DNA of 64,000 bases from Saturnia japonica (GCA_033032175.1 CM065322.1:2356001-2420000), one strand, 5' to 3'. Shown: positions 46,535-57,089, numbered from the stretch's first letter. Notes: generated by a model not told the origin, from the letters alone. Translations and numbers: made by a program.

Positions 46535-46709
46535 GTAGGTTATAGAACTTCACGCTACGGTCTCAAGGAGTAAAGTAGAAACTATGAACGACAAGCCGTA
46601 GGCAAGTTCGGAAAGAAAAGCAAGGGTAGGCTACACGGGTACATTGGGAGCGCGGTGGATAGTTGCTCGAATAAACTTAACACGGGGCGAAACCGAGGGG
46701 TACAGCTAG
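46535..46709 (+). mobile_element. Family 3 Helitron-like element, 3' part
   Basis: 'acttcacgctacggtctcaa', 'ggagtaaagtagaaactatg', 'gtaggctacacgggtacatt', 'ggatagttgctcgaataaac', 'gcgaaaccgaggggtacagC' then TAG and T. This is the best preserved end of family 3. Confidence 0.75.
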
Positions 46710-47235
46710 TCTGTTCTGGCGGCTTCGCTCACATGTACTAAAGAATGCCATCGATCGGGCACACGCTCGAATCTTACTCCCCCACTCCCTGTTATTTTAA
46801 AGACAAAAATGCTCATTATGGTTGTTCCTTAGATGATAGATATATACCCTCGCTGACTTTTTATTAGGTATTTTTAATGTCTACAATTACATAGTACAAT
46901 AATTTGCTATATTTCTCAAAGTTTACTCAGCGTAAGCCATTTAAGCGCCCCAATTGATTCACCATGATCAGTCTTTTTATTTTATTTACGCGGAACCCTA
47001 ATTATTATTCCAAAATAAAAGTAGCCTAAGTTACTTCTTATACCATCAGCTATCTGCGAGTAAAAGTTCTATCAAAATCGGTCGAACCGTTTCGGAGTTT
47101 ACCCGGAACAAACAGACAAAAATTGTAAAAATGGATTTTTTATTATAGGTATTGTACAAACTTTCATATGCATTTAATAAAAAGCTGCTATTTTGACATT
47201 AAAAATAGTCACTTCAATTTTTTTAATTGTATAGA
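46706..47235 (-). mobile_element. Family 1 Helitron-like element, abutting family 3 tail to tail
   Basis: Its minus-strand 3' end uses the same CTAG (46706-46709) that ends the family 3 copy. Reading plus from there: 'ctgttctggcggcttcgctc', 'gttgttccttagatgataga', 'gtttactcagcgtaagccat', 'tcgaaccgtttcggagttta', ending 'ttaattgtatagA' at 47235. The 5' TC end is intact. Length about 530 bp. Confidence 0.8.
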
Positions 47236-47439
47236 TAAGTTTGAATATCGCTATTTAATTCAGTATGCTTGTATTAATAAATGTATTACCGTAAACTGGT
47301 ATAGAATAGATGTACCTATACCTTAGTTCTAAGGCAGTGCACTATAGCCTTTAAATAAACATTAAGAGCTGGTGTATTAAGGATTAACTGACCCTCATCA
47401 GTACTTAGTAGTTTACTAAGACTTTATATTTCAAACTTT

Positions 47440-47676
47440 AAGAATAATAAATATGTCTTTAGACAGACAGTGCGCCATCTGCGCGGGAGCAGGTGTGGGC
47501 TCGCGAGTAATCGACGAGCCCGCGCATGCGCAGTCGTGTGCGTTTTTTTATTTACATTTTCGGTCAGTTTTATTCCAATTTACTGTTATATTGTTTTCAA
47601 AGGTTGACAGTGTGTTTTTTATATCACCTTGGTACGTATTTATTATCTTTAGCGCTTATTTTTATATATTTCAACT
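47440..47676. other. GC-rich patch with hairpin potential
   Basis: 47470-47535 is GC-rich (ctgcgcgggagcaggtgtgg). GGGCTCG (47497-47503) can pair with CGAGCCC (47515-47521) across an 11-base loop. An open frame (47453-47836, plus) runs through it into a SINE, so it is probably not a gene. Confidence 0.4.
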
Positions 47677-47838
47677 GCCTTATTATCCTAGAGGTCCTAA
47701 GTGCGACTGCTATGCTCGAGGTCATCGATTCGATTCCCGGGTCGTGAAAAGTGTTATTGGGTTTTGCTATGAAATTCTCAGTAGCAGCTCGGAGAATAAC
47801 ATCGTTCCCTATTACATGGTACTTAAAGTTATATAACG
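47677..47838 (+). repeat. Family B SINE, 5' part
   Basis: 'ttatcctagaggtcctaagt' (box A), 'gcgactgctatgctcgaggt', 'gattcgattcccgggtcg' (box B), 'ttattgggttttgctatgaa', 'gcagctcggagaa'. It ends after 'tattacatggtacttaaag'. Confidence 0.8.
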
Positions 47839-48186
47839 ATGTTAATAATTTAATATTATTTTTAGTAAATGTACAGAGAGAACAGAAACAGACAACGGTA
47901 ATGTAGGAGTTACATCGCGTCACGGATACGTACGAATAAATTATATATTTAAGGTGTACAAGTTGACGCATCGCTTACACGGTTGAGAGCTTGTGGTTTA
48001 GATTATTAATTATTTCGTTATTAAAGTGTCCATCAAATTGCTGACTTTACTTCGCTAACACACCCTGTATATATAGACCGCGTTATGACTCAACAAAGAG
48101 TTTTTGGATCGGCTAATGTATTGTCTAATTAATTTCTTTAAAGATTTTATTTCTATTTGGGGTAGTCCGGAATACTTACCCGGTAA
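47839..48186. other. No feature recognised
   Basis: AT-rich spacer. Confidence 0.45.
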
Positions 48187-48419
48187 TTCGGGTACTTAAA
48201 TGGCTTACGCTGAGTAAACCATAAGAGATATAGCAAAATAATGTAGTACATAATTGTAGGCATTAAAAAGACCTACAAAAAAGTCCTGGAGAGTATGTGT
48301 ATATCTTCTAAGGAACACCCACAATAAACATTTTTTTCTTTAAAATAACTGGGAGCGGTTGAGCATGATTTGCGCCGGTATTCTATAGTCCACGTGAGCG
48401 AAACCATGGGCACAGCTAG
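48187..48419 (+). mobile_element. Family 1 Helitron-like element, 3' half
   Basis: 'aattcgggtacttaaatggc', 'ttacgctgagtaaaccataa', 'aaaagacctacaaaaaagtc', 'aaggaacacccacaataaac', 'tagtccacgtgagcgaaacc', 'atgggcacagCTAG' then T. The 5' half is absent. Confidence 0.85.
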
Positions 48420-48751
48420 TTTGTAAATATTAATATAAAACAGAATAAGTATGTAACAAGTTTGTGCTCTTCTGGTATAATTGAAGTAGGTAACCGAATA
48501 CAAAATTTCGTTTCGATGGGACCTATGGAAGATACACACATTCAGTTACCAACTGGAAAAGAGCTGAAAATCTTGTATCATAGAAAAAAAAAACTCTCTA
48601 TCAAGTCACATTTAAATTAAAAAAAAAACTAAATCAAAATCGGTTCAGCCGTCCACGGACAGGCACACAGATACGTACACAAATGCCACTCTTATTGCTT
48701 CTGGGATTAAAAAACTCAAAAACATTATTTCTATTTTAAGAAATACCTATA
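48420..48751. other. No feature recognised
   Basis: AT-rich spacer. Confidence 0.45.
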
Positions 48752-49008
48752 CAGCCGTTTTCAATAACATATCTAAGTTTACTATCCCCGATTAGTACAT
48801 ATTTGTAATAAGTAGGTACTGTTATTAGACAGATATCGGCTTCGCTCTTATCTATTCAAGCTATAGGATATGGATATATGTATATATTAAGTAGATATAA
48901 AAAAATATATCTGTTGATAGGTTATTTGAAAAAAGTAATAACAATAGGTTACATTTGTCTATCTTTAGTAACTGAAACAATGGATAGATAGGTTATTGAA
49001 AACGGCCG
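48752..49008. mobile_element. Palindromic MITE, copy 2 (Harbinger-like candidate)
   Basis: 257 bp, CAGCCGTTTTCAATAACATA at the left and 'aggttattgaaaacggccg' at the right, with the same inner order as 3702-3960 (atcggctt, agctataggatatgg, aactgaaac). The flanks are ATA and TTA, so the duplication is imperfect here. Confidence 0.8.
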
Positions 49009-49029
49009 TTAAATAGTTTTTCTTCAATT

Positions 49030-49335
49030 GTCAGAGATCGTATTTTGTTTATTTGGAAGAGCTAATCTCTGAAACTACCTGTCTGATTTCAAAAATTCGT
49101 TTTACATTTTATAGCTTATTTTATGAGAAAAGTTAATGTTTATATAACTTCACGTTATGACTCTGAGAATCCGTGCAGTAAGCATGAACGTGAAGTAATC
49201 AGACAACCTGTAAGCAAGTACGGAAAGGGAGATCACCGACAGACGATAGGCGATATTCTTTATAGGATTAAATTAGGACCGGCTCTCAAGTGGAGCTGCT
49301 GGAGTTGGTCGAATAAATATAAACGTACTATTAAC
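49030..49335 (+). mobile_element. Family 3 Helitron-like repeat, without 3' end
   Basis: 'ctctgaaactacctgtctga', 'acttcacgttatgactctga', 'gaatccgtgcagtaagcatg', 'gagttggtcgaataaatata'. A 133-codon open frame (49123-49524) crosses it but shows no domain. Confidence 0.5.
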
Positions 49336-50699
49336 AAATATAGTAGAAAAATATATATAGAAAAACAGAAAAAAATGCATATCACACCGCGTGCAAACAT
49401 TTCCCGGGACGTCAGCATGACAACCGTTATTCGATTATCAATCTCAGCACGGTCACAGAATCGATTCCAGCGTATCGATAAAGAACATTACTCACCCAAT
49501 CAATTAGTACTCGAATCGATTTAATAGGCCATCACTAATTTTTGAACGGCCGTTCTTAACGCTCTTGGTTTTACGGCTTTAGTTTTACTAGATTCGACAC
49601 TGATGTTATTTAAGCGTACTCGATTTTAATTATTCTCTTTAGGTTTTATTTTTCATTAATTATGAAGTAAAATTTTGATATAACAATTATAATTAAATTA
49701 TACACAGTTTTAATTTATTTTGGTGTATTTGGTGTATCTTCTAACTATTAAGTTATTAGGTTATTCAAAAGATTTATATTCAAACGGTATTTAAAGTGAA
49801 ATAAATAGATAGATTGAATCACTGTTGATATTATTAATCACGCAGGTCCGCATTTGAGTTTGCAAAATTGATCATTTTGAATTATGATGTATTAGAAATC
49901 TTGACATAACTCTAGTAAAACAAATATAATAGGTATAATTAGTTTTGTATGATTGTGTGATAACTTTATGAACATTCAATTTCAATTTCAGAATAATATT
50001 TTGATTTTTAGAAGTATTATAAATATCAATATTTTAGCAGCGTATTATTAGGCATATAATATTTAGGTCTAAAATATATATTACCATATAAACAAAAGCT
50101 TTGGTTTCTATAATATAAAATCGAAACACATTTTATTGCTTAAATTATTCATACGCGATGGGAAATAGTCTTGTGTTATATTATTATTTGTCATCTTACG
50201 ACCACTAACAGACGGATACAAGATTTTTATATAAAAAGAAGATGTAGCCATTTCTAGATAAATACAAAATATATCAACGTATGTTTCAATGAGTAATTTT
50301 GAATGTAACGGTATAAAAATCAAATTTAACCGTAACTTAATACGTATAGAGTTCAAATTACCTATAAAAACACAACTGGCAATAACGGGCAAGCGAGTTG
50401 TGAAAATTTCGATAGGTACCTACATCCGAATATTGTAATAATTATTGTGAATCGATTTGATACGATTTATGATTTTATTTTTTATCTGTTATAATTGTTT
50501 TTTTTTCTTAGAATGTTTAGATTTATTTTATATGATTTTTGAAGGGTTTATATCCTATACATCTATAGGTATTATATATAAAAGAACTGACAGACATATC
50601 AACGTATAACCCAAACTTCTGGGGCTAAAACCGTGAAAGTATGCAAGCGGCTTCCTTTTACAATATAGGTTATCACTAACGAAGTCTTTTTGGAAATTC
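49336..50699. other. No feature recognised
   Basis: Long AT-rich stretch. The 94-codon minus frame at 50392-50108 has no recognisable domain. Confidence 0.45.
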
Positions 50700-50808
50700 A
50701 ACCTATAAAGTGGTGAAAAAGATGAAGAAAGATAGAAAAATCGTTATTTTTGAAAATAGATTAAAGCACTAACTCATTGCAGGGATTCGAACTCACGTTA
50801 AGTTTATG
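50700..50808 (-). repeat. SINE head fragment (family A-like)
   Basis: 'cattgcagggattcgaactc' is box B on the minus strand. The element stops at 50808, where the pogo-like transposon begins. Confidence 0.4.
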
Positions 50809-50810
50809 TA

Positions 50811-52686
50811 GGGGAGACCGGGGATGGTTGACTATAGGGGTAGGTTGACTAAGTATCAAAAACTCGACCTACTCGAAAATATTGCATCATCCAACTAGGC
50901 GCAAGAAACCGTTGTATTGCCCCGCTCAGTCACCCGGAATACGGCATCGCGTACGCACGTCGTCTGGGTGAAGGAGCTTATTATCGAAAAACAAACCACG
51001 TAAGTAATTATTATATATTTCTTGTAACATTGTTTGTTGTAACGCCTATATATTCGTTATTATTTATCTTGAAGTAATTTAAAGTAAGAGTTTGGTTGTT
51101 AATCTTTTTATTAAGTAGCATTATTTTTGATTTCACCGCAGTTTTGAGGTTATGCAATGTGGTTAAAAGTTAGAAATCAATTCGGGGCTGGTAGACTAAT
51201 TAATAACGGGGTTGGTTGACTACCTATTCAACCTGCCCCATAATAGTTGCGATATGTTTTACATAAAATGAAGATAGTCTTTGGGAAAATGTATACAAAA
51301 TCTTTTGTTTCAGAATCATGCGGACATACAAAAGAAAGACTGATCGAGGAAGTACGTATGTACGTACTTATGTAACTGACAGACTAACACCTGACTTGCC
51401 CACAACTCCACATTCATCAATATCGGTTATTGACAGTGCCTCCTTATTAACTCCCTAAGCACAACCTTTGCATATCCTATGTAACGAGACTGAGGTTCCT
51501 GCCTCTTTAATGTCTGACGGAACTGTCATGCCAATTTCCACTTCACATGTTTCTTGCGAGTTGCCTACTATTTTAGACGCATTCTCAGGTACGAATACTG
51601 ATCGAGGATTCAAAACTCCAAAAAAAAATTCAGTAACTCAAGTAAGAAGTGTAAATATGCCTAGTACTTCATTTACTTTGCCTAAAGATATTAGACCATT
51701 TCCAAAACCTGGACCACATTTGGGAAATAAAAGAAATATCCGAAAAAGAAAAAGCACTATTGATTCAGACACACCTGAAAAAGAAAATCTTAAGGAACTT
51801 AAAATAAAACGACAACTTGGTAAGACGCTGAATAAGAAAACAAAGAAACCAAAGAGAGTTAAAGGAAAATTTAAAGGGATTAGCAAGGGTAAAGGGAAAG
51901 AAAAAGAAAAAAATACTCTATATGAAATCAATAAGAGAAATGATGACGAAGAAGACGTAAGTGATCAGGTGGAGATGAATGGATTCAATGCATTACTTGC
52001 AAGTTATTGGCCCATACAAAGCGTGTAAACGGCAGTCTATTACTTTATGAATGTAAAAATTGCACCTCTGATTTAGAAGACTGATTAGATAGTCTGATTT
52101 GTAAAGTGATTTTTTTTTTCATATAATTGTTATTACTTATATTACTTAAGATTGTTGCCAAATAATTAAAGTTAATAAGAATATTAGCTTTAAGACTGTT
52201 TGTTACTAAATTATTAAAGTTGCTAAGAAGTTTTCTAGTTTGGTTACAGATACTTAATAGTAAAAGTATTATATATATAATATTATTTACATTGTCAAAT
52301 GTTTCAAAATATGATGATTGTATATACTAATTTAAAATGAATAAGTAAATGAAAATTTTGTTTCAATATAAAAATATATAATTGCAATTACTTTTTTGCC
52401 TTTTATCCTATTTCTCATTAAATTTTGTAGTAATTACTTAATAGGTTAACTTACCCCCATTGAAAAGTCAACCAACCCCGAGCATGGGGTAGGTAGACTC
52501 ATATTTCGTATTCTAAAAGATCAAGCTTCTACACAATATCTTTATCGACTGCGAACTTTTTGTTATTATTTACCAAAGCTTAATACTGTATATATTAGAT
52601 GTATTGATTTTTACAATAATATATACTAAACTCACAAAAATACAAGCGATTACACTGAAAATTGGCCAACCATCCCCGGTCTCCCC
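50811..52686 (+). mobile_element. Pogo-like DNA transposon, complete ends, core-deleted
   Basis: 1876 bp, with perfect 20-bp terminal inverted repeats GGGGAGACCGGGGATGGTTG, flanked by TA at 50809-50810 and 52687-52688. The subterminal regions carry several copies of a 'ggttgac' motif (ggggtaggttgac near 50840; acggggttggttgacta near 51207; the reverse, agtcaaccaaccccgag, near 52465), possible transposase-binding sites. The gene inside keeps only the two ends of a pogo-type transposase. Element assignment comes from the TA duplication and the protein ends, not from the repeats, which I do not know by name. Confidence 0.88.
51318..52028 (+). pseudogene. Pogo-like transposase, catalytic core deleted
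   Basis: One reading frame of 237 codons with a single TAA at 51456-51458. The ATG at 51318 opens MRTYKRKTDRGS, the extreme N-terminus of pogo-type transposases (start of the Psq/CENP-B helix-turn-helix). It then passes through a TACG-rich junction (STYVRTYVT). After the stop, the frame continues through DIRPFPKPGPHLGNK and STIDSDTPEKENLKEL, the C-terminal tail motif of this group, into a lysine-rich region (about residues 155-205; KGKGKEKEK) and an acidic end. The DNA-binding domain body and the DDE domain, some 300 residues, are gone. 'tttgtttcag' just before the ATG could be a splice acceptor. If the stop were bypassed, or translation began at the ATG at 51510, a basic non-catalytic protein would result. 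Confidence 0.8.
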
Positions 52687-52961
52687 TACCTATTTAAAAC
52701 GAAAATTATCAAATGAGATTTTGAAATCCCGCCAAAATCCCTCACTTGCTATCCGATATCTCATTTGACATTCTATATAATGGGAAACTTCACGCACTAT
52801 ATACATTGTACTTTTGAATCATCAACATTAACTGATATGGATTTTCTTTAAAAAAAAAAGGATCTATTATACCTATGCCAGAGAACCATCGATGTGATCT
52901 TGATTCAATTCTAAACATGTGTAGGTACCAACAGTAATCTTCACACTCTAAGAAGCAATTG

Positions 52962-53212
52962 AGGCAATGATGGCTCAGTGGTAATACATATGTACAGTGC
53001 ATCGATCGACGTGAGATAGACTTCCTGCGATAAGTTTGAGCATTTGGTGAAGGAAAACACCATGATGAAACCATAGCATGGTGGTAGACTATTTTCTAAT
53101 GCCCGCCTGGCTAGCTACCACCCTCAAGTTAAAAATCTGTCACCAAGCTCCTATAGGTGTCTTCCGACAGCTGCACTTGAGAGCCAGACCTCCCACAAGG
53201 CTTACCGTTTCT
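52962..53212 (+). repeat. Family A SINE, near full length
   Basis: 'gaggcaatgatggctcagtg' (box A), 'cgatcgacgtgagatagact', a degraded box B (ttcctgcgataagtttgag), 'atttggtgaaggaaaacacc', 'gatgaaaccatagcatggtg', 'cgcctggctagctaccaccc', 'cctataggtgtcttccgaca', 'cctcccacaaggctta'. The last 80 bp of the family (gtgacatcgaaac...) are missing. Confidence 0.8.
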
Positions 53213-53281
53213 CTATTAATTTACAAAGTTTGGTACAATTGCTTTGTAAATAAATTGAGCATCGTACATTTCTTCAACTAT

Positions 53282-53385
53282 AATTAACGGAACTGCAATG
53301 GAACTAGGAACCCTAGATTTCAGCTCTTTTATCGGTGAAAACGATTACCGTCGTTTTTACCAACCTTGGCCCTTTTTTCAAATTT
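53282..53385 (+). repeat. Dispersed repeat G, copy 2
   Basis: 'caatggaactaggaacccta', 'tttatcggtgaaaacgatta', 'ttttaccaaccttggccctt', matching 9020-9125. Confidence 0.5.
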
Positions 53386-53729
53386 CTATTTTTGTTGAGG
53401 TTATTAGTTAATAGTATACTTTGTAGATGCTGATGCACCCCCTGAAAGTAATTCTGGCGACGCCCATACATGTAGCATACACAAGCACTTAAAGAATTCC
53501 GACGATATACTTAGATGTGGGTCTCTCGTTGGTAGCCTTTGCGAGTAATGCTACTTTAGGGCAGAAATAGCATGGATTCTAACACTTTATTTTAAATATC
53601 TACCATTTTCCCCTAATAAGTATACTACGTCTTCGTTCTTTTGGCAACCAATCCTTGTTAATGTTAAAGATGATTGTTTTGGAATATATTATAAAAGAGG
53701 TAAAGTGAAATTAAGTAATATATTACGTA
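53386..53729. other. No feature recognised
   Basis: No repeat match or coding signal. Confidence 0.45.
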
Positions 53730-53960
53730 CTAGCGACCCGCCCCAGCTTCACACGGGTATAATTTACAAAGTGGTGTATTTATGTTTAAAAAGCCTGATT
53801 ACCCGGCTAACTGTGGGTGACATGATGGTAGGTCTTCATTAAATGCCCAACTTAACTAACAAAGTTATCTGGATAAAGATTAATACTGAATTGGAGAAAA
53901 TAGCTTCGCAAATAACTTAATATTTTTAATCATTATGTTGAGGATAAAAATGGTTACTGT
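53730..53960 (-). mobile_element. Family 4 Helitron-like element
   Basis: Preceded by A, then CTAG (53730-53733) and 'cgacccgccccagcttcaca' then 'cgggta', the reverse of the 'acccgtgcgaagccgggacg' end at 20821. The interior is degraded and the 5' end is not defined. Confidence 0.6.
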
Positions 53961-54061
53961 GAGTCAACCTTGGGAAGTACATATATGCCATTGCGGACTC
54001 TTGCTAGGCTTTTTGAAGAACTACAATTCTTTAAATCATTATTTTGAATTATTTTGCGACG

Positions 54062-55870
54062 GGATCCAAATAAATATAAATAAATAAATCTTCTGTGTAT
54101 TACTACAAATACCAAAAAAAAAACAATTACACATATCCTTAACTGTACCTACCTAATCTTAATTATAATATAAAGATTTTATAGAAAAGGAGTTACTACC
54201 TACTTAAACATAACTAAATAGTTTAATTTCCATTAACAAAATATCGCATTAGTATATTTTTGATCTGGCTTCTATTTTTGTTTTCAAGCATGTCAACTAT
54301 AGCTTTAGGTAATTTATTTAACGTTCTAGGCAGAATGCATCTCCGAACTCTCTCACCGTACACGTTGTTACATTTAGGTATTTCAAATGTAGGAAGATAA
54401 GCCAGATTACGTAAGGTCACACAAGGTCTTACTATCCTATTTAAGTTCCACTCACAGTTACTATATTGAGTTACAAATTGCCAAATCCAACTTATCGAAA
54501 ACTATCAGAACTTTGCAATAGTGAAATAAATTATGATAGTTATCTTTGTTTTTATACTTAGTCTTTAATGGAACAATAGTTTTCAATAAACTTATTTCCA
54601 AATTATATATATCGTTCAAATAAGTCATATATGTACGTTCGTAGCTAGCCAATCCGTAATTTATTACTGAATCAACTAATGACATATACAAGAGCCTCAG
54701 TGTGTTGTAAGGAACTTTTTGTTTAGGTATGCACAATTTTGACAGCACAGCTCTAAGTTTACAACATACCTGGCCAACATGCGGACCCCAATTAAATTTA
54801 TGATCTATTTTAAGCCCAAGATATGTATGCTCTTCCACTACGTCAAGGTACGAACATGTGCATGAGGTATTGTTCAAGTGCATGCAGTTGTGCTCATGAG
54901 TGACAATCTTAGGCAGGTAGTTCTTTTTTTTATATGGTGAATGTATAAACATTGGCTTAGTTTACTTTAGTTAATGGATAAACCTAAATCGTGAGCTCAC
55001 TTGCACATCATCATCATCATCATCATTTCAGCCGCAGGACGTCCACTGCTGAACATAGGCCTCCCCCATAGATCTCCAGAGCGACCGATCTTGTGCGGCC
55101 TGTACCCAACGGCTCCCACTTGCACAGTATATCAAAATCCTCTTGAACCATATCTTGCACAATATTGAAACCCTTGTGAGCCGTGATTATACATGTGTCA
55201 TCACCACACTGATATACCGAACCATGTTGAAATATATTGCACATATCGTTCACATATAATAAGTACTCCGTCGGTCCCAGGACGGATCCTTGGGCCGTGC
55301 CTTGATATGTAGATATCTGGTAACTATGTTCACCAGCTATGGTGACTGCATTAAATCTATTTGTGTGATAACTTTTAAAAAGTTCCAAAATTGGTCCCTG
55401 TATACCATTCTGCTCATTTTTTGATACAGTGTCTTATGGTTTAATGTCACAAATGCTTTGCTGAAATCAACCATAACAGCAATAATATATTTTCTATTAT
55501 CTATATTCATTTATTTTTTTATTTATTTTTATTATTTATTTCATCTGTAAATAAGGACAATAACTGTGACGTAATTTTATTTTTTTAAAAACCTAATTGT
55601 CTGTCTTGCACTATGTTATTACTTGCCAGAAAATTATTTATTAAACTGCCAAAATACTTTTCTATAATTTTGTCAATGCATAATAAAATTGTAATACGTC
55701 TATAATTATTTAACTACCCCTTTTATAAACTGGTCTAATTAGCCCTATCTTAATCCTACCTGAATATATTGATCTAGTGATCAATAAATTAATGAAATCC
55801 GAAAATTTACTTTACATTTCAACCTTCTTTGGTTAGAAATATTTAGTGCATTAATTATTAAATAATACGC
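54062..55870 (-). pseudogene. CR1/Jockey-type LINE, reverse-transcriptase region and 3' end
   Basis: Minus strand, upstream to downstream: RIKIGLIRPVYKRGS (near 55755), CIDKIIEKYFGSLINNFLAS and NNIVQDRQLGF (55680-55590), VMVDFSKAFVTLNHKTLYQK (near 55480; VDFSKAF carries the first catalytic Asp), TAQGSVLGPTEYLLYVNDM (55295), QCGDDTCIITAH (55200; GDDT replaces the usual ADDT/FADD box), then after an insertion VEEHTYLGLKIDHKFNWGPH and LYMSLVDSVINYGLASYERT (54850-54640), and NLAYLPTFEIPKCNNVYGER plus LPRTLNKLPKAIVDML (54410-54300). Frameshifts and the insertion at 55004-55120 disrupt it. The 3' end is a TTTA-rich tail near 54062-54093. The endonuclease domain is absent. Confidence 0.9.
55004..55120 (-). 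mobile_element. RTE-type LINE, extreme 3' end, nested in another LINE
   Basis: The minus strand gives SRWVQAAQDRSLWRSMGEAY then VQQWTSCG and a stop, the last residues of the RTE-type ORF2, followed by an ATG-repeat tail (plus strand 'atcatcatcatcatcatcat' near 55004-55024). Only about 110 bp of the element were copied in. It lies between the polymerase catalytic box and the downstream region of the LINE at 54062-55870. Confidence 0.88.
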
Positions 55871-56356
55871 CTTGGATTATTTACAAGTATTTAATATTAG
55901 GTTTTGTGAGTGTCTATATTTTATAAGCGTATTTTACGGTCTGTATCATGGCGATTGTTTTGAAGAACTGTTCAACCCAATTCCCTTCATTCCCTTTGAT
56001 AACAGCGGTAACCTCCATCTCGTTATCTACGTCATATCTTTGTCGTACTGTGAGCTGTGGAACTGTCTTTCGTTTAGTGTGTTCCTTTCTTCCTACAACA
56101 TGGAGTTCTTCAAACATAGCGTGAAGAGATGTCTGAGCAGACCAGCATGAGAGTGACCACTCGTAATGGACTGTAGATCTCACGGTTGTCACTGTTGTTA
56201 TATATAGATCTTTGTAGAAAAACTTTTTAGTATCTAAATTATATTAATCTTGCATCATACCTGAGTTATGCCCTGTTCTTGTTACTTACAGAAATCCTAA
56301 ATACACATTTTCACAGACCTTTAAAAATTACGGTTAACCCATTAACCCATTTCGGA
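55871..56356. other. No feature recognised
   Basis: Overlapping 92-codon frames on both strands (about 55872-56192) show no domain. Confidence 0.4.
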
Positions 56357-56410
56357 TTAGAAAATTTCATCCCATTTCTGACCTTAGAAAATTTCATCCC
56401 ATTTCTGACC
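56357..56410. repeat. Perfect 27-bp tandem duplication
   Basis: The unit at 56357-56383 (ttagaaaatttcatcccatt, then tctgacc) is repeated exactly at 56384-56410, so the event is recent. Confidence 0.95.
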
Positions 56411-56517
56411 ACTTTAAGGGTGGAATTTCCAAATATCCTTCCTTAATGCCCACCTACAGTGTAAGCCCCAGTAGTTTGGGCTATGTATTGTGATATGTCA
56501 ATAAGTTATCCTTTTAA

Positions 56518-56715
56518 TAACCGACTTCAGAAAAAAGGGGAAGTTCTCAATTCGAATGTTTTTTTTTAATGTTTCTTCTTTCTTTATGACCCAATTTGGA
56601 TGATTCTTGTTTCATCGATACCTCGAGAGTGGTCCTATTTTTAATTTCATATACGTTGAACCTTCAACATCGTAGATAATTCAGAGAACTCTTCAAAATC
56701 ATTGAAATTCGTTTT
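56518..56715 (+). repeat. Dispersed repeat H, copy 3
   Basis: Starts 'aaccgacttcagaaaaaagg' then 'ggaagttctcaattcg', with 'catcgatacctcgagagtgg', 'ttgaaccttcaacatcg' further in. This is the reverse orientation of 31100-31300. Confidence 0.55.
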
Positions 56716-56728
56716 CTTTTTTGTTAAA

Positions 56729-57088
56729 AATTTAGGCCCTAAGAAGGCACTTATGAACGTCAAAACGCTACTGCCGGTTCGGAAAAAATACCCGTAATTG
56801 AGAAGAACCGGAAAGAAACTCGATCGGGTTTACCTTTTTTTTCAACTGTACAAGTGTATAGTATGTACAATAATAATATATTATTGGATGCACAGAGAGA
56901 GAGAGAGTCACTTCCAGACATCACTATCATTCACATAATGATCCAATACCCTATAATAACCTTCTGACAGTATAACCCACTTGACATTGTCCTTGAACTT
57001 GTTGTCCGGAAAATCATTAAGGATATTTTTTAGAAGCTAACACTTTAACTAAAAAACTTTTATTAGTCTTACTAAGTCTATATAATAT
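56729..57088 (-). pseudogene. CR1/Jockey-type LINE 3' end
   Basis: The 3'UTR end (ggccctaagaaggcacttat) and GA microsatellite (near 56896-56909) match 22284. On the minus strand DHYVNDSDVWK with stop lies near 56930, preceded in broken frames by 'gacaacaagttcaaggacaa' and LVRLIKVF/LSKTNKSFLVKV. The 5' truncation point is about 57088. Confidence 0.82.
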
Positions 57089-57089
57089 C

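Noticed and set aside
47453..47836. 127-codon plus-strand frame
   Set aside because: It runs from a GC-rich patch into a family B SINE, and its C-terminal third is SINE sequence.
49123..49524. 133-codon plus-strand frame
   Set aside because: It begins inside a degraded family 3 repeat and shows no domain or conserved counterpart.
51638..51931. 97-codon minus-strand frame rich in Phe, Ser and Leu
   Set aside because: It is the reverse of the lysine-rich part of the pogo-like frame. Its composition is explained by that.
55872..56192. 92-codon frames on both strands
   Set aside because: They overlap fully, neither has a domain, and the region adjoins the 5' end of a dead LINE.
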